DNA from: Calycina herbarum
Lineage: Eukaryota > Ascomycota > Leotiomycetes > Helotiales > Pezizellaceae
Direction of reading: 5' to 3'
NCBI GenBank assembly: GCA_001414485.1
Contig: LLEY01000116.1
Coordinates: forward strand, 62,001 to 126,000
Length of the DNA stretch: 64,000 nt
Shown: positions 22,047 to 33,173 of the stretch, in pieces
Position numbering within the stretch: position 1 is the first letter of the stretch
Layout: each line of letters opens with the position of its first letter
Position numbers and translations under genes: made by a program
The notes under the pieces: generated by a model
Database searches by the model: none
What the model saw: the letters and a program-made list of their open reading frames with translations, nothing else
What the model was told of the DNA's origin: nothing

Positions 22047-22468
22047 ATGCCTCCAGTCGCGAAGAAGCAAAAGAAGAAGTGGTCCAAGGGAAAGGGTAAG
22101 ATGAAACCCCGCGCAAACCACGATCTCTGAAGAATCCCCAATCTGATATCCAAAATCACAGTCAAGGACAAGGCCCAACACGCCGTCATTCTCGATAAGG
22201 CCACCTCAGACAAACTCCACAAGGATGTTCAATCATATCGTCTCGTCACAGTTGCCGTCCTCGTCGATAGACTAAAGATCAACGGATCGCTCGCAAGAAG
22301 ATGTTTGGCCGATTTGGAGGAGAAGGGATTGATTAAGAAGGTTGTTGCGCACAGCAAGTTGAGCATCTACAGTATGTCTCTCTTCGATCCACGGCAGAAA
22401 ATCGCGATTTAGGAAATGGGTCACTGATATAATTTGATACAGCTCGTGCGGTCGCTGCAGCAGAATAA
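22047..22468 (+). CDS. rps25: 40S ribosomal protein eS25
   Basis: Structural protein of the small ribosomal subunit, near the head and the E site; in the family it is needed for some IRES-driven initiation. Exons 22047..22095, 22162..22371 and 22443..22468 give 94 residues, close to the usual fungal length. The N-terminus is the typical Lys-rich tail (MPPVAKKQKKKWSKGK). Then comes the conserved winged-helix body, with DKLHKDVQSYRLVTVAVLVD, RLKINGSLARRCLADLEEKG and VVAHSKLSIYTRA. All three exon junctions restore the family sequence. A first intron very close to the start codon is usual for fungal ribosomal protein genes. Confidence 0.97.
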
Positions 22469-23261
22469 AGGAATCTTACCTGTTTTTTAACGAACGATGT
22501 CACGACCAAACCTTCCTTCGAGTTGACCGGGTGGTCGATATGGCCGATAAGGGATATGGGGTTGGGCATATGCAATGGGCATGGGACTTTTTTTTCGGTG
22601 TAGCAACAAAATCGAATTGCTTCTGAAATCCAAAATATGCTTCTCCGAGTGATGGTGGAGATCTGCCAATTCGTGGGCGTTGATTGCGTGATAATGATGC
22701 AGGATGAGACTTTGATATGATCTGCAATGGCTTCTTTGGATGGACGAGAACTGGATTTGATGGTTGGTTTGGCGTAGTTGAGGTGTCGCTTGTGGACAAC
22801 TTGACGGGAACAAATCGCCTTCGTAAATGCAGGGCACCGGGGGCAGCCATGTCTTGAGTATGCTACGTTAATTGGGATACTTTTGGAAATTCTACAACCA
22901 AGAAATTTGATAGACAGCTTCTTGACGGTAAGCGCAGCAGGAGTGCTAATTCTGGCAACCAATTCAGAGGCCGCAACCAAAAGCTTCACCAAGCAACTCC
23001 ACTCCACAATTGAAGACCCCTCCCCAAAAGATAGGCATCCTACATCTCTCGGGTTGTTCGGAACGAATAATTCGGAACCTGCTAACATAAACTCTTCACC
23101 ATGTCCAAGTTGTACCATACTGTGTTCACACAAGGCTAATCCCTCTCCTTGTAAAGCACCTACCAATAAAACCGAGGCTAAATCTCATAAAGTCACCCCA
23201 GCATCACCACCCTTCTCTCCTTCCTCCCAATCTCTCTGTCCTCAATTCCAAATCCGCCAAC
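22469..23261. other. intergenic, eS25 3' end and promoter of the MAPR gene
   Basis: A long minus-strand frame (22333..23166) covers this gap and the end of eS25. It has no recognisable domain and overlaps real coding exons on the other strand, so it is treated as chance. The last ~100 bases are C/T-rich leader sequence. Confidence 0.5.
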
Positions 23262-24290
23262 ATGGCAGACGAATCCGAAATCCGACAACGCAAGTCCGCG
23301 ACCGTGGAAGAAGTATCGGACAGCGAGACTGAGAACGAAAGTAAAGGAAAGACGGTCCCACAATCTATCATTAAGAAGGAAGATAGTATCTCGACCCTCG
23401 ATATCTTTCGCTCTATCTTCTTCTTGGTTTTAGCTTCGTGCGCGCTTTCGTATTTTGTTACGAGGGAGAGTTTTGTTTGGAATGTAGCGAGACCTAAGTG
23501 GACGAGGGTTGAGGCTATACAGGCTTTTCTTGTTAGTTACACCACCCCCAATACCTGCGAGTTGGCAGATTTGCAGATGGAGACTGCGGATTGGATTGAG
23601 TGAAAGATGTAGGACTGATAGGAAGAATAGGCAGGACCAAAACAATACACAGACGAAGACCTAAAAGCCTACGATGGATCTAACCCCGATCTCCCCATCC
23701 TCCTCGCGATCAATGGAACGATTTACGATGTTACGGAGGGAAGAAGATTTTATGGACCTGGAGGGAGTTATCAGTTTTTCTCCGGGGCGGATGCTTCAAG
23801 AGGATTCGTATTTTCCCCTTTCTGGTTGTGAATTGGGAGATAGATGGATAGCTAACGGGGAGGAAATAGGTCACAGGCTGTTTCGACATCGACCGAACCC
23901 CCGATATGCGAGGCGTGGAAATGATGTATATCCCCAAGGACAACGAGGAGATTGATAGTTTATACACCAGTGGGGAGTTGAAGAATATCAAGGCACAGGA
24001 GAAGAGGAAGGCGAAGATTGAGGTTGAGAAGGCGCTGAAGCATTGGTTTGTTTCTCTTTTCCTCCCCTTTTATCTCCCACCATACTTTCATCTTTGATGG
24101 GAAAGGAAATTTGGGGATGAGGTGCTAACTTGGTGATAGGGTCGATTTCTTCGGTAAATCGAAGAAATATACTAAGATTGGAACGGTGAAGAGGGAGAAG
24201 GGATGGGAGACTAAAGGTCCGGCTCCTACTTTGTGTAAGAAAGCTGAAGAGGGGAGGCCTACTGCTAGGTCTAGACCCGCTGGCAAATAG
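23262..24290 (+). CDS. membrane-anchored cytochrome b5-like heme/steroid-binding protein (MAPR family)
   Basis: Exons 23262..23531, 23631..23807, 23870..24045 and 24140..24290 give 257 residues. An acidic N-terminus precedes one hydrophobic anchor (IFFLVLASCALSYFV). The MAPR fold starts at about residue 90: QYTDEDLKAYDG, LAINGTIYDVTEG, then RRFYGPGGSYQFFSGADASR, which holds the tyrosines that ligate heme in this family. The exon-3 stretch continues VTGCFD, and the tail is Lys-rich. Relatives are yeast Dap1 and animal PGRMC1, which bind heme and support sterol-synthesis P450s in the ER. The tail after the b5 fold (EKRKAKIEVEKALKHW, then KKYTKIGTVKREKGW) is longer than in Dap1. The second intron donor (GTATTT) is weak, but it is the only choice that keeps both frame and motif. 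Confidence 0.9.
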
Positions 24291-25541
24291 GGAACTGAAA
24301 ATGAGCACGAGGGGGTTTGTATTCTTGGTACGTATGTATAATAGCATGTCATTTGAAAAGAAAGGACTTCCTATTGTTTCGGGGTTTGGGTTTTCTTGTG
24401 CTTGTTGTTTTTTATACCACCAGTGTGGCATTTGATATTTACTTTTAGGGAGACCAGTCAAGCTTCTTTGGTTTTTGTCTTTTCTTGTATTTGGTTCATC
24501 TATTTTTTGCGTTCTGTGGTCTACAGCATGCGGAGAAGTCTCTGTTTTCTTCCGGATCATCGTGTTTGTATTTGTCATCTCGAATGTGCTTGACCCTGCT
24601 GCCTAATACCTGGAAACCTCTTTTACGATTTCGACCAGTTAAGAGAAACGAGCAATACTCTGTGAACACCCTCTTTCTTGTTACGAAAAAGACGCCGATT
24701 TAGGGCACTAGCCGCACCCAAACCTCAGAAACTAAATTCCCACGTACAACCACAACAACAACCACTCTATCAAAAACTCTTATACTTTGTAGGCTCTGTA
24801 ATAACAGTCCCAGGAATCATTTCAAATTTTTATTATATTTTTACGACTTACTTTGACCTTACAGTAGAGGTATCTTTTGGTGAGGTGGTCTGTGCCTTAA
24901 ATCGGCGTCTTTTTTCGTATACGTAGAGCCCGAGTATATTGCTCTAGAAGATTTGGGAGAGTCAAAAATCCACCTTTCTAATTCTCCTAAACCTTTTCAA
25001 ACAATACTGGTAATTGTCCTAGACTGGTTTATACGATCAAGGCGAAAATAGGTGTTCACAGAGTAACGCCCACTTCTCTTAATTAATGGGAGTTGAGTTT
25101 GAATATCAATTGCCCATAAATACCTTGGGGCCTGTTCTTCCCAGTGAAGAGAAGACGATGGTAAAAGTTACCACACGACCATAGCAAGTTATAAATTTCC
25201 ACTAGGTAGTCGCTTCAATTGAAAGCAAATTTATTCACTTCAACCACCGTCACTTTGCAAGAATCTCAGAATTTCGTTAACATCTTTGTCTATTTTCCAT
25301 TACTAGGATTTAAAACTGATTGTTTGCATCATCAAGACTGCGGTATATAAAAACAACAAATAAGAAAAAACGTGTTGGGTGTGTACCCAATAAATAAAAA
25401 AACTCCTGATCAAATGTCCTCTCTTGAAAAATTACAGTATTTTATATACTCCACATATAGGTTCAACTCCCCTTTTTCTAATCAATCCTCTTTCAACCAA
25501 TGCAATTGTACTCCGCAAACCTAACACCGGAAACCATCCAT
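24291..25541. other. intergenic between convergent genes
   Basis: Sequence between the 3' ends of the MAPR and cupredoxin genes. It is AT-rich around 24.8-25.5 kb and has no supported gene. The plus-strand frame over 25564-25782, rich in PVPVPV, is the antisense of the cupredoxin Gly-Thr repeat. Confidence 0.6.
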
Positions 25542-26483
25542 CTACAAGAAGAAAGCAGCAACCATGGCACCAAGAACAAGTGTACTTGATGCCTTGATGA
25601 AGGAACCTGCTGAAGTGGTGGAGGTGGTTGGTGTCGAGGATGCGGTTGCTGCTGTTCCTGAACCGGCCGAGCTTGCGGCTCCGTTTGCTGAACCAGTACC
25701 AGATCCGGTTCCAGTTCCCGTACCGGTGCCAGTTCCTGTGCCCGTGTTGGCGGTACCGTTTGCTGCGCTTCCTGCTGCTTGACCTGGGATGGTGGCCTGA
25801 CTGACGGATTTTGCGGCTGCTTGGTAGGCGGCGAGAGTCTTGTTTCCTGCGGCGCTGAGAGGGAGTTAGTTATGATTCGGAAGGGGTGGGATGTGGAAGT
25901 ACTTACACATTAACAACCATTGACATTCCAGCTTGACAATGTTTTCCTTGCGAGCAGTAGAACCAAAGTGGCTTGGTGTCATTAACCATAATGGTATATG
26001 TTGGGGTGGTAACAGCGGTGGCAGCTACTGGCATGTATCCAGAAAAGATACTTCCTGCTGAAGCGACACATGGAGCATCGAAGGTGGATTGAACGACCGA
26101 GTGGTTGTTTGGTGCGAACTGGAATTGGATCATGTCTCCAACATTTGCCTTGATGTCATTTGGAGCGAATGTGAGAGTGGCGTTTGCTCCTCCAACCTTG
26201 ACTACGTGGACGGTGACTCCTGATGCGGTACCACTTGCTTTGGCTGATCCTGCTCCAGTTGCGCTTGCTTTTCCTGATGCTGCTGCTACGCCCGATGCCT
26301 TTGCGACTCCCGATGCCTTTGCTGCTGCTCCGGTGGACTTTGCTGATCCCTTTCCTGCTACGCTGCTGCTAGACTCGGCTGTGGGATGGGTTAGTGGTGG
26401 CAAATTGAGGATATACTTGAGAAAGACGTACCGAAAGCACCGACAACGCTCAAAGCGGCCAAGGTAAGAGTTGTGAATTGCAT
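25542..26483 (-). CDS. secreted, GPI-type cupredoxin-domain protein
   Basis: Exons in minus-strand order: 26483..26432, 26378..25907, 25854..25542; 278 residues. A signal peptide (MQFTTLTLAALSVVGAFA) is followed by an Ala/Ser/Gly-rich stalk and then a plastocyanin-like cupredoxin fold at about residues 70-175: VHVVKVGGANATLTFAPNDI, VGDMIQFQFAPNNHSVVQ and FYCSQGKHCQAGM. His in NNHS and the Cys, His and Met of the last motif form a complete type-1 copper ligand set. A second linker contains a Gly-Thr dipeptide repeat, and the C-terminus is hydrophobic (SSTLVLGAMVAAFFL), as expected for a GPI anchor signal. Such serine-rich extracellular cupredoxins sit on fungal cell walls; their reaction is usually unknown. 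The splice junctions G|CC and GT|C both close in frame. Confidence 0.92.
25688..25748. repeat. coding minisatellite: Gly-Thr repeat in the cupredoxin gene
   Basis: A six-base repeat (plus strand CCNGTN, coding ACN GGN on the minus strand) gives about eight Gly-Thr dipeptides in the linker before the GPI signal. Such repeats vary in length between fungal isolates. Confidence 0.8.
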
Positions 26484-28443
26484 ATTGAATTTATTTTAGA
26501 AGATCCAGATCTCAAATATAACGAGTGTGAGTTGGTATGAGGGAACTGATTCGAGAAATGGGAATCGATGGGCGTCTAGCGCTAAGTTGTCGGATAGAGT
26601 AATAAATAAAGGTTTGTGTCGTACCGGTCGACAATTAGAAGGATAATAGAGAATGAGAGTGGGTTGAATTAAAGACACACACAAAAATGAACAAACGGGT
26701 TGAAGGGAGGAAGAGAGGACAAAGATGAGTTGATGATGGAGAGGAAAGAAGAGCCAAGAGAATTGATCGGATGGGGGACGAGAAGGCATAAATACGATGC
26801 GGCCGTGGTCTCGATGATCAAAATTGCACCCCCGGACACTTGTTCCACCGGGGCAGGGGGCAAGATTTCAACACTTTTGGTGCATTTGGGAGAAGAAATT
26901 GAGCGAGACATTCATGGTGGCTGGAGAGTCGAAACGTGTTTGGACCTACGCTCAAACACTTGACGGGGGTCATTGCCGGGGTTGCTGACCTTGGAGACGA
27001 GAGAGCCTCAGAGGGTACAGGCGTTTTGACGCCCGCTCTTCAGATGGCATTTTGGGTGGGACAATCTGATCTTTATTCTGGGTGGGTGACATTTTGGTCA
27101 TGTATGTGCGTATGAAATGAAGCTATTCCCATAAAGAATCATGATGCGAAGCGAGGTCTATTCGGTTGTGGTTGTTCTTTCTCAATCTTTCTCAACCCAA
27201 AATGAGTCCATTTGAAAATCACCAGAGCCGCATCTTCCCCTTCTTTTCCCTTTCCTCCAGCCCACTCTTTCAGTTCGTCTCTCCACTTTTTTCTTGACTT
27301 TAATTTGCTGTGAGATAAGCTTAAAAGAACATTCTGTTGCCGCCGGAGATTTCACTTGGCCGTATCGAGGCGCTTCCGAGTGAAGCGAGTCCCTGGCCGA
27401 GGTCTCGCACGCCCATGCTGAAGCACGGAAGTGTATGATGCGACAAGCCCTCAGACATGAACAAAACCACTCCAGTTTCACCAACACCATCTGTCAACGA
27501 AGAACGAGATGCGACTCCGGATGATCGACAGCACGGTGAAGCTTTTCTTCATCATTCTGCTTGACTTGCTTGCGTTGCTTGCGTGGCTGAAATGAGTCTC
27601 TAATTTCTTTCGGCACGGAAGTCCCCTTTTTTCTTCTGCATCCATGGGTTTTCTACGGTCTTTCTTTGGCCATGTGCAATGCAACCCTCGTGCAACCTGA
27701 CCCGATCAATTCGATGGATTTATTTCAATCTCCCCGGACCCCAAAGGATGAGCTAAGAGATTTGCAATGTTTTGACGAGGGGAGTGAGTGTGTGAAAAGG
27801 GGACGAAGACGTTTTGTTTCGACTCTTGGGACCTTCCGACCTTGGGATTTGACCATTTGCTCATCCCACCCTGGGAAATGCAAGAGAATCTTCAAGAATG
27901 ATCTCCTGAGATCGACGACTGGGTGTTGCGGTCTTTTGAAGGGAAACCGGAGTTGCCATCATGCCCTCGTAAGATTGGTGGTGTGTTGAATGTTTTATTG
28001 GTTGAAATTTTGGTTTTGGGTTGTTTTAATGAACAGCAGAGAATTAGTCAGGTCATGCACTTTTCTTGTCACAGGCCACGAGATGCTCTCCTCACACTTT
28101 CCTACTTGCAGCTTTCTTGTCTTTTGCCATTTTGTATTCTGCGAGATTGTATCTTTACCCAACTATTTTAGGCTGAAGTCAGCTGAGAAACTATTGAGGA
28201 GTGATGTTGTCTCTGATTTTTTGCGTGCTGCTATTCGTGCTCTCCCATTCTCCCGCATTCACTCGTTCTGACCTTTATTGAAAGTTAAGATTCTTGGCTT
28301 CTATTGAAGCAATGATGAGCTTGCCGGAGCAAGTGAATAATTGGGAGAAATTCACTTACGGCTTCTATGGTTTGAAGATATGATACTCTTCAAGGCAATT
28401 GCTTCCATTTGCCCACAGCATCTCATTCCCCAACTACATCACA
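26484..28443. other. 2 kb intergenic region, no gene seen
   Basis: The cupredoxin promoter occupies the first few hundred bases. The rest has only short frames on both strands without domain signs or consistent splice sites. Confidence 0.55.
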
Positions 28444-30041
28444 ATGGACTCCGTCTCCAAGCAAGAGTGCGAAGTTTACCAGGTTGATTAGCTCTCTCGA
28501 ATGAACAATGGCCTTTGCTAAAATATTGTTTTAGCAAGCAATCATCTCTTTCCTAAACGGTGGAGCATACAAGTCCCCTGGTGCACAATCATTCCTAGCA
28601 AAATTACTTTCAACAAAGATGCCTCGTGGGTGGAGTTCTACGAACGGAAACATGACATTATTCAAGATGTAATCAGAGGTTCTATCTTGAAACACCAGCC
28701 GAAAGGCGTGGTTGAATGGGTAACTGATATATTCCGACCCGGGAATTTGGATTCCATGTCCGGGGTTGGTGGTGATCCAGAGGATATCACGATTCGAATC
28801 GCACTTATGGGCTACTTTGTAAGTTTTCTCAAGTTCAGTCACTTACGATGGCTTTGTGCTGAGAGAATTTATCAGCAAGACCTCGATCCACACGGTCAAA
28901 GATTACCGCCAGACGCAATTCCACTTGATCCCAAAGAGTTCTCAGAAATCAATGCCCCCCAAAATCTAAATCGCATACTCCGCTCAGCGAGTGACATCGT
29001 GTCAGGCATCAATAACATCATTGCTAAGGAATGTTCAGGCGAGCGGTAAGACTCCCGAAGCGTTTTCTTTCCACGAGAGACGTAAAGTTATCAAAGCAAT
29101 AACACTGCAATGCACTCAACATCTACGTCGAGGTTGGCTTCCCAACCTATTATACTTATTTCAAGGCCAAAGTTTTCGGTCCTGTGTCCCAAATGCTTTC
29201 GCTTCAATTCACACGGAGAGTTTACGACAGCAATCATTTGCCAGATCCCTGTGCATCAAATGGTCCATATACAGCTAAGTTTAGCGACTGCCTGGTGGCA
29301 TATGTTAAGCATGGAGAGGACCTCTTCGCTCTCACCTACGATTTCGTCCTTAATCTAGACCATCACCTGGCCCATGGCCCTTATCGATATATTGAAGATC
29401 AAGAAAAACATATCATATACTCTCCAACGTTCTATGATCATAAACCTACCGTGGATTCTCTCGCGAGGCTGTATCCATGCCTAAAGCGCCATCAGCTCCT
29501 ACTTTTGCTCTTGCTTTTGAACTAGATGACGAACACACACTTGACCGTGCCTACAAATATGACCCCTTACTCGGTTTCGTTTTTGCAACCTCTCGTTCTG
29601 GTTGTCTACCAAATGGCAGTCGTAAGAATTGGGGACTTGTAAACTTACTTCAGCCCTCAACTACCGCTGATGATGAGACTGTAGGTACCCCTTGGCAAAT
29701 AACGATTGCTCCCTTCTGCCTCGCCAAAACATCCAAATCCCCCTACGGCGACCTGGCGACATTTTTTGCATAGGATCTGGAATCCACCGCCGACAAATAG
29801 CAGATACCTACGGAATCTTCAACGCTATCAAGAGTACGATGTCCACCATCGATGGAAGTTGCTATCGAAAAGCATGTATGATCAGTGATGATGGTTGTTC
29901 CATGATGGGAAATGGGGGTTGCTCTTTCTTTACTTCGGATGGCGCTGAGGAGTCAAGGATCTTACTACGGACGTTGGATATGTCACTTCAGAAGTTTTCC
30001 GGGATTTTGAGATGCAGTTGGGATGGGAGGAGGGCAGCGTA
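28444..30041 (+). pseudogene. broken unrecognised coding locus
   Basis: Several protein-like segments follow each other on the plus strand but in different frames: a start MDSVSKQECEVYQ and FLNGGAYKSPGAQSFLAKLL (28444-28610); GVVEWVTDIFRPGNLDSMSG and neighbours (28630-29049); NIYVEVGFPTYYTYFKAKVF to about 29470; APTFALAFELDDEHTLDRAY to 29773; and RRQIADTYGIFNAIKST to 30041. The junctions tested (around 28600, 29046, 29470 and 29770) lack a GT..AG pair that keeps the frame, so frameshifts are more likely than introns. An unusual multi-intron gene is still possible. No family is recognised. A 234-bp TIR element lies about 135 bp downstream. Confidence 0.4.
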
Positions 30042-30176
30042 GGTTTTGCCGCCTGAAAGTTGGTTGTTTCCATTTACCGTTGAGCTCTACAGGAAATAAA
30101 ATCATCATAATCGCGAACTATAGGATATCTTTATGGCGATGTTCAAATGTAGAAAATGTGTAAATTTCTAGGTCAT

Positions 30177-30410
30177 CTCCCGGTGGACAGAAAAGTTGGG
30201 ACCACAATTTAGCGAGCCTGCTAACCTTGCGATGTATAACTTAGTAACCACGAATTGTAAAAATATAACAAAAAGATGAGTAAATGCGTAAGATGCTAAT
30301 TGACTCTGAACCTGTGTGCTGAAAGTTATTGTTTTATTTGCGTCGAGTTATTAACGTTGCTAGTTCTCGTAGAATAAAGTAATGCTGCCACTTATTCTGT
30401 CCACCGGGAG
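30177..30410. mobile_element. short TIR element (MITE) with 5-bp target duplication
   Basis: A 234-bp element bounded by the inverted repeat CTCCCGGTGGACAGAA (left 30177-30192; the right copy, ending at 30410, is a perfect inverse over 16 bp, then drifts). It is flanked by a perfect direct repeat GTCAT at 30172-30176 and 30411-30415. The inside is AT-rich and noncoding. It lies in the promoter side of the CENP-X gene, whose start codon is about 180 bp downstream. Confidence 0.8.
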
Positions 30411-30592
30411 GTCATGTGCATGCGTGCCTAAGATGAAATCGCGTCGCGAGACCTTCTTTCCCTCACATCAACATCTACACCAGTGTTCAACCCTCTCAAA
30501 TGCTCAATTGCAATAAAAACCCCTCTTAATACCCATCGTACATACCGCGATACCTCCACCCCTTTGCGCATACAAATAAAATCAACAAAACA

Positions 30593-31153
30593 ATGCCTCC
30601 ACGACCCTTCAAACCACCGCGTCCCTCATCCTCAACCCCTCAAGACTCCCGCCCAAAATCGAAAGCAAAGCCTAAAGCCAAAACATCTGCAGGAATAAAA
30701 AAACCCACCTCCAATAAAAAGAAATCGCCCGCTACAGACACCCGTCGCGACTCCGGGCGCTCCCTAGGTCTCCCCTCCCTCTCGCCCGATTCCTCCCCCT
30801 CCGATGCCAACGAATCCCCAATCGAAGACGATGACGACGACCCATTCGCTTCCCAACAGCCCCAGCGACAAACAAAAGAAAAACAAGGACGGAGGGAAAG
30901 GGAGGAGGTGGAAGAAATAAGGGAACACGTTATACCAGAGGATTTACTGAATGTTCTACTGCATTCACATTTCAAGGGAGAGACGAGGATCAAAAAGGAT
31001 GCTTGTGCTGCTATAGGCAGGTATATGGAGACTTTTGTTAGGGAGGGGGTTGCGAGGTGTATTTGGGCGGGGAGTGGGGAGGAGGGAAGTGGTAGGATGC
31101 TGGAGGTTGAGGATTTGGAGAAGTTGGCGCCGCAGCTTTTGATGGATTTTTGA
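30593..31153 (+). CDS. mhf2: CENP-X / MHF2 histone-fold protein
   Basis: One exon, 186 residues. The first ~110 residues are a basic, Ser/Pro-rich disordered extension ending in an acidic patch (EDDDDDPF). The last ~75 form the CENP-X histone fold: IPEDLLNVLLHSHFKGETRI, then DACAAIGRYMETFVREGVAR and LEVEDLEKLAPQLLMDF. The closing LEKLAPQLLMDF matches the strongly conserved C-terminus of this family. With CENP-S/MHF1 it forms a DNA-binding tetramer that recruits the FANCM-type helicase to stalled forks and also sits at kinetochores. The N-terminal extension is longer than in animals, which is common in fungi. No intron is needed. A TIR element lies just upstream and could affect its promoter. 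Confidence 0.88.
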   Translation: MPPRPFKPPRPSSSTPQDSRPKSKAKPKAKTSAGIKKPTSNKKKSPATDTRRDSGRSLGLPSLSPDSSPSDANESPIEDDDDDPFASQQPQRQTKEKQGRREREEVEEIREHVIPEDLLNVLLHSHFKGETRIKKDACAAIGRYMETFVREGVARCIWAGSGEEGSGRMLEVEDLEKLAPQLLMDF

Positions 31154-31651
31154 GGGATTGGTTGGGGAATGGGGGCATTGGAGTTTACGGGTTGGAGTTT
31201 ATATGGACTGTGGCGGATACATGGCGTTTGAGGTGCGGGCGTTATACTATTTTTTCCGCGGCCATATGTCGATGAGAGTCCGGAATGGAGGCTCCGAGAG
31301 GGAGTGGAAGCCATGGTCGGATACACACACGACCCGAGAAAGTCTCTAGCAATTAAGTATATTCTTGCCCCGGAGGGTAGAAGGCCAAAAATCATCCCTT
31401 TAATATGGCTTCTATAATATCGAACCAGGGAACGCCCCCAGCAGAGAGCGTTCTTTGCCTCCTTTCAGCGGCTGAGAAAGGCAGGGAAAAAATACCGGTT
31501 ACATTGAGGCTTCTATGGTCAAGTTGGTAGAGCCGCATAGCAAATATAGAAATGCCTCTCCTCGATTTCTTTTTGTTTGTAAAAGTTTCTCTGAAAGATG
31601 TTTCGAACTTGTTGTCTAAAAGGCAGCAACGGCGTTTTTGTTGGCTCGCGA

Positions 31652-31841
31652 TGGACATTAAAAGTGGCAGTAAATACACCAGGTTCGCACCTGCCTGCCT
31701 GACTCCAGTTTTTTAATTTAGTCCAGAGTAACTATTCTAAACACTTGGAACGATTCCGAAAATATTGACCCAGTGTTTTAGAACATCAAGTTCAAATGTC
31801 TCAAAGTTTTTGGTAGGATTTACTGCCACTTTTAATGTCCA
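31652..31841. mobile_element. short TIR element (MITE)
   Basis: A 190-bp element with perfect 24-bp inverted ends beginning TGGACATTAAAAGTGGCAGT and continuing AAAT. The inside is AT-rich and has no coding capacity. No target-site duplication can be recognised. Confidence 0.75.
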
Positions 31842-32179
31842 CCGCCAGTGTGGTTATATTTTCTTCTTTCAATGCATGCCTTTGGCAACCAGTGTGATAA
31901 ACAGGGAATAAGGCTAGTCGATGGTTTTTCTAGACTGCAAGATTCGTCGGACATTGCTCTTTTATCACGGGGAGTTTGGTTGAGGATTGGAAGTTTGAGG
32001 AGGAGCCATCTCAATCGAGGGGTTAGGTGGAGCATGCCACCCCCCGCGATTCGTTCTCGAAAACAAAAAGACGTGTATATGGAAGGGCGAGGGGAGGGGG
32101 CGTTTATATTCTGGATGGTGACCGGGAGTCGTGCCTTCCCTTCTCGTTCTCGGCATGGTAGAACGGTCTCGACCGAGGT

Positions 32180-32445
32180 GAGAGGGAAGGAGCGACCTCA
32201 AGTTCCCTTCTCCTGTGTTGTTAGGTGGTCCAGGTCGAGGGTCGAGATCAAGGGAGGGAAGGAACGACCTCAAGGTTCGATGGGACTTTCCCTCACCAGT
32301 TCAACCCAGTCGTGACTACCTCCTGCAATGGACCTCAAGTCAACAAGACTTTGGGCTGCCAGTAAAGTTCCGGGTAGACTTGCTCGACCCGAGAGGCGAG
32401 ATCAAGTTTTGAAGTCAGGGAAAGAACGACCTTGACCTCCAGATA
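32180..32445. repeat. three copies of a GGAAGGAACGACCTCA-like phrase
   Basis: Direct copies near 32186, 32257 and 32415, each followed by a CAAG/TTGACC-type sequence. A related GGAAGGAACGAG phrase occurs at both ends of the gene at 49169, suggesting a dispersed, eroded repeat family. Confidence 0.4.
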
Positions 32446-32771
32446 TACTGATACAAGCTGGGTGCGGGGGTCATCCAGAGCAGGGAGTTTATTTAACGAC
32501 GGCGAAACTTGGTACCCCCTCCCCCAAAGAAAGAATCATAGACAGCAGGTCGATATTTGGCTTCAATGGACATCATAAGTGCAAGTGAACCGAATATCAA
32601 TAATTCCCATTTACAAAACAACCAAATCGAATATAATATCTACAAACAGCATTCCCACTCCCCAAAGAATCTAGCAGAGTCACAACCGACTCGCTCAACT
32701 TTTCCACAACCAAAAGAAGTCCTCAAATCTCGTCCTGAGCCCCCTAAAGCTCCTCGCCCTCTTATCGTTTC

Positions 32772-33173
32772 TCAACGCGCAACAGCAGTAATGGTCTCCC
32801 TCCCAGTAGTAATAGCCGTCGGCGACCCAATAACCGTGCTTAACCCCTCTCCGTTCCCCGGAATACATTTCGTGTCCAAATCGCTATATCCAATTCTGTT
32901 CACACATGCCTTGTAGGCATACAATCTGTCGTCTGCCACCACGCAAATTGCTTGGTTCGGGTAGAATTGGTACCAGGTACCCGCGAGTGATTTACAGCAT
33001 GCTCCGACTTGGGTGACTGAGGTTGCTGGGCCACCAGCTACGCATGCTGATGCTGAGACTATGGAGTGGTTTTGTTAGCTTTGGGAGGGGCATATGGAAG
33101 GTTCCCAGGGCAGGGACGTACTTAATGTTGGGAGGAGGGAGATGAAAGGGATGAGAAGGGTGAGGAGTTGCAT
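32772..33173 (-). CDS. small secreted cysteine-rich protein
   Basis: Exons 33173..33122 and 33058..32772 (63-bp intron, GTACGT..CATAG) give 112 residues. A signal peptide (MQLLTLLIPFISLLPTL, ending SASA) precedes a mature chain of about 90 residues with six cysteines: one at its start (SAC), an adjacent pair (GACCKS), then AIC, KAC and TKC. The chain is rich in Thr, Tyr and Ala. Secretion and an even number of cysteines fit a fungal small secreted protein, in plant-pathogenic relatives often an effector candidate. The CC pair recalls hydrophobins, but eight cysteines in their spacing are lacking, so it is not called one. No family recognised. Confidence 0.75.

Larger units (their letters stand above)
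31154..32771. other. intergenic between convergent genes, contains a MITE and short repeats
   Basis: Contains a TIR element (31652-31841) and, from 32180 to 32440, three copies of a GGGAAGGAACGACCTCAAG-like phrase. Reading frames over 31848-32315 and 31965-32273 are compositionally odd and unsupported. Confidence 0.55.

Noticed and set aside
22333..23166. 277-codon minus-strand frame
   Set aside because: Overlaps the last eS25 exon and its 3' flank on the opposite strand; no domain, odd composition.
25564..25782. PVPVPV-rich plus-strand frame
   Set aside because: Antisense of the Gly-Thr coding repeat of the cupredoxin gene.
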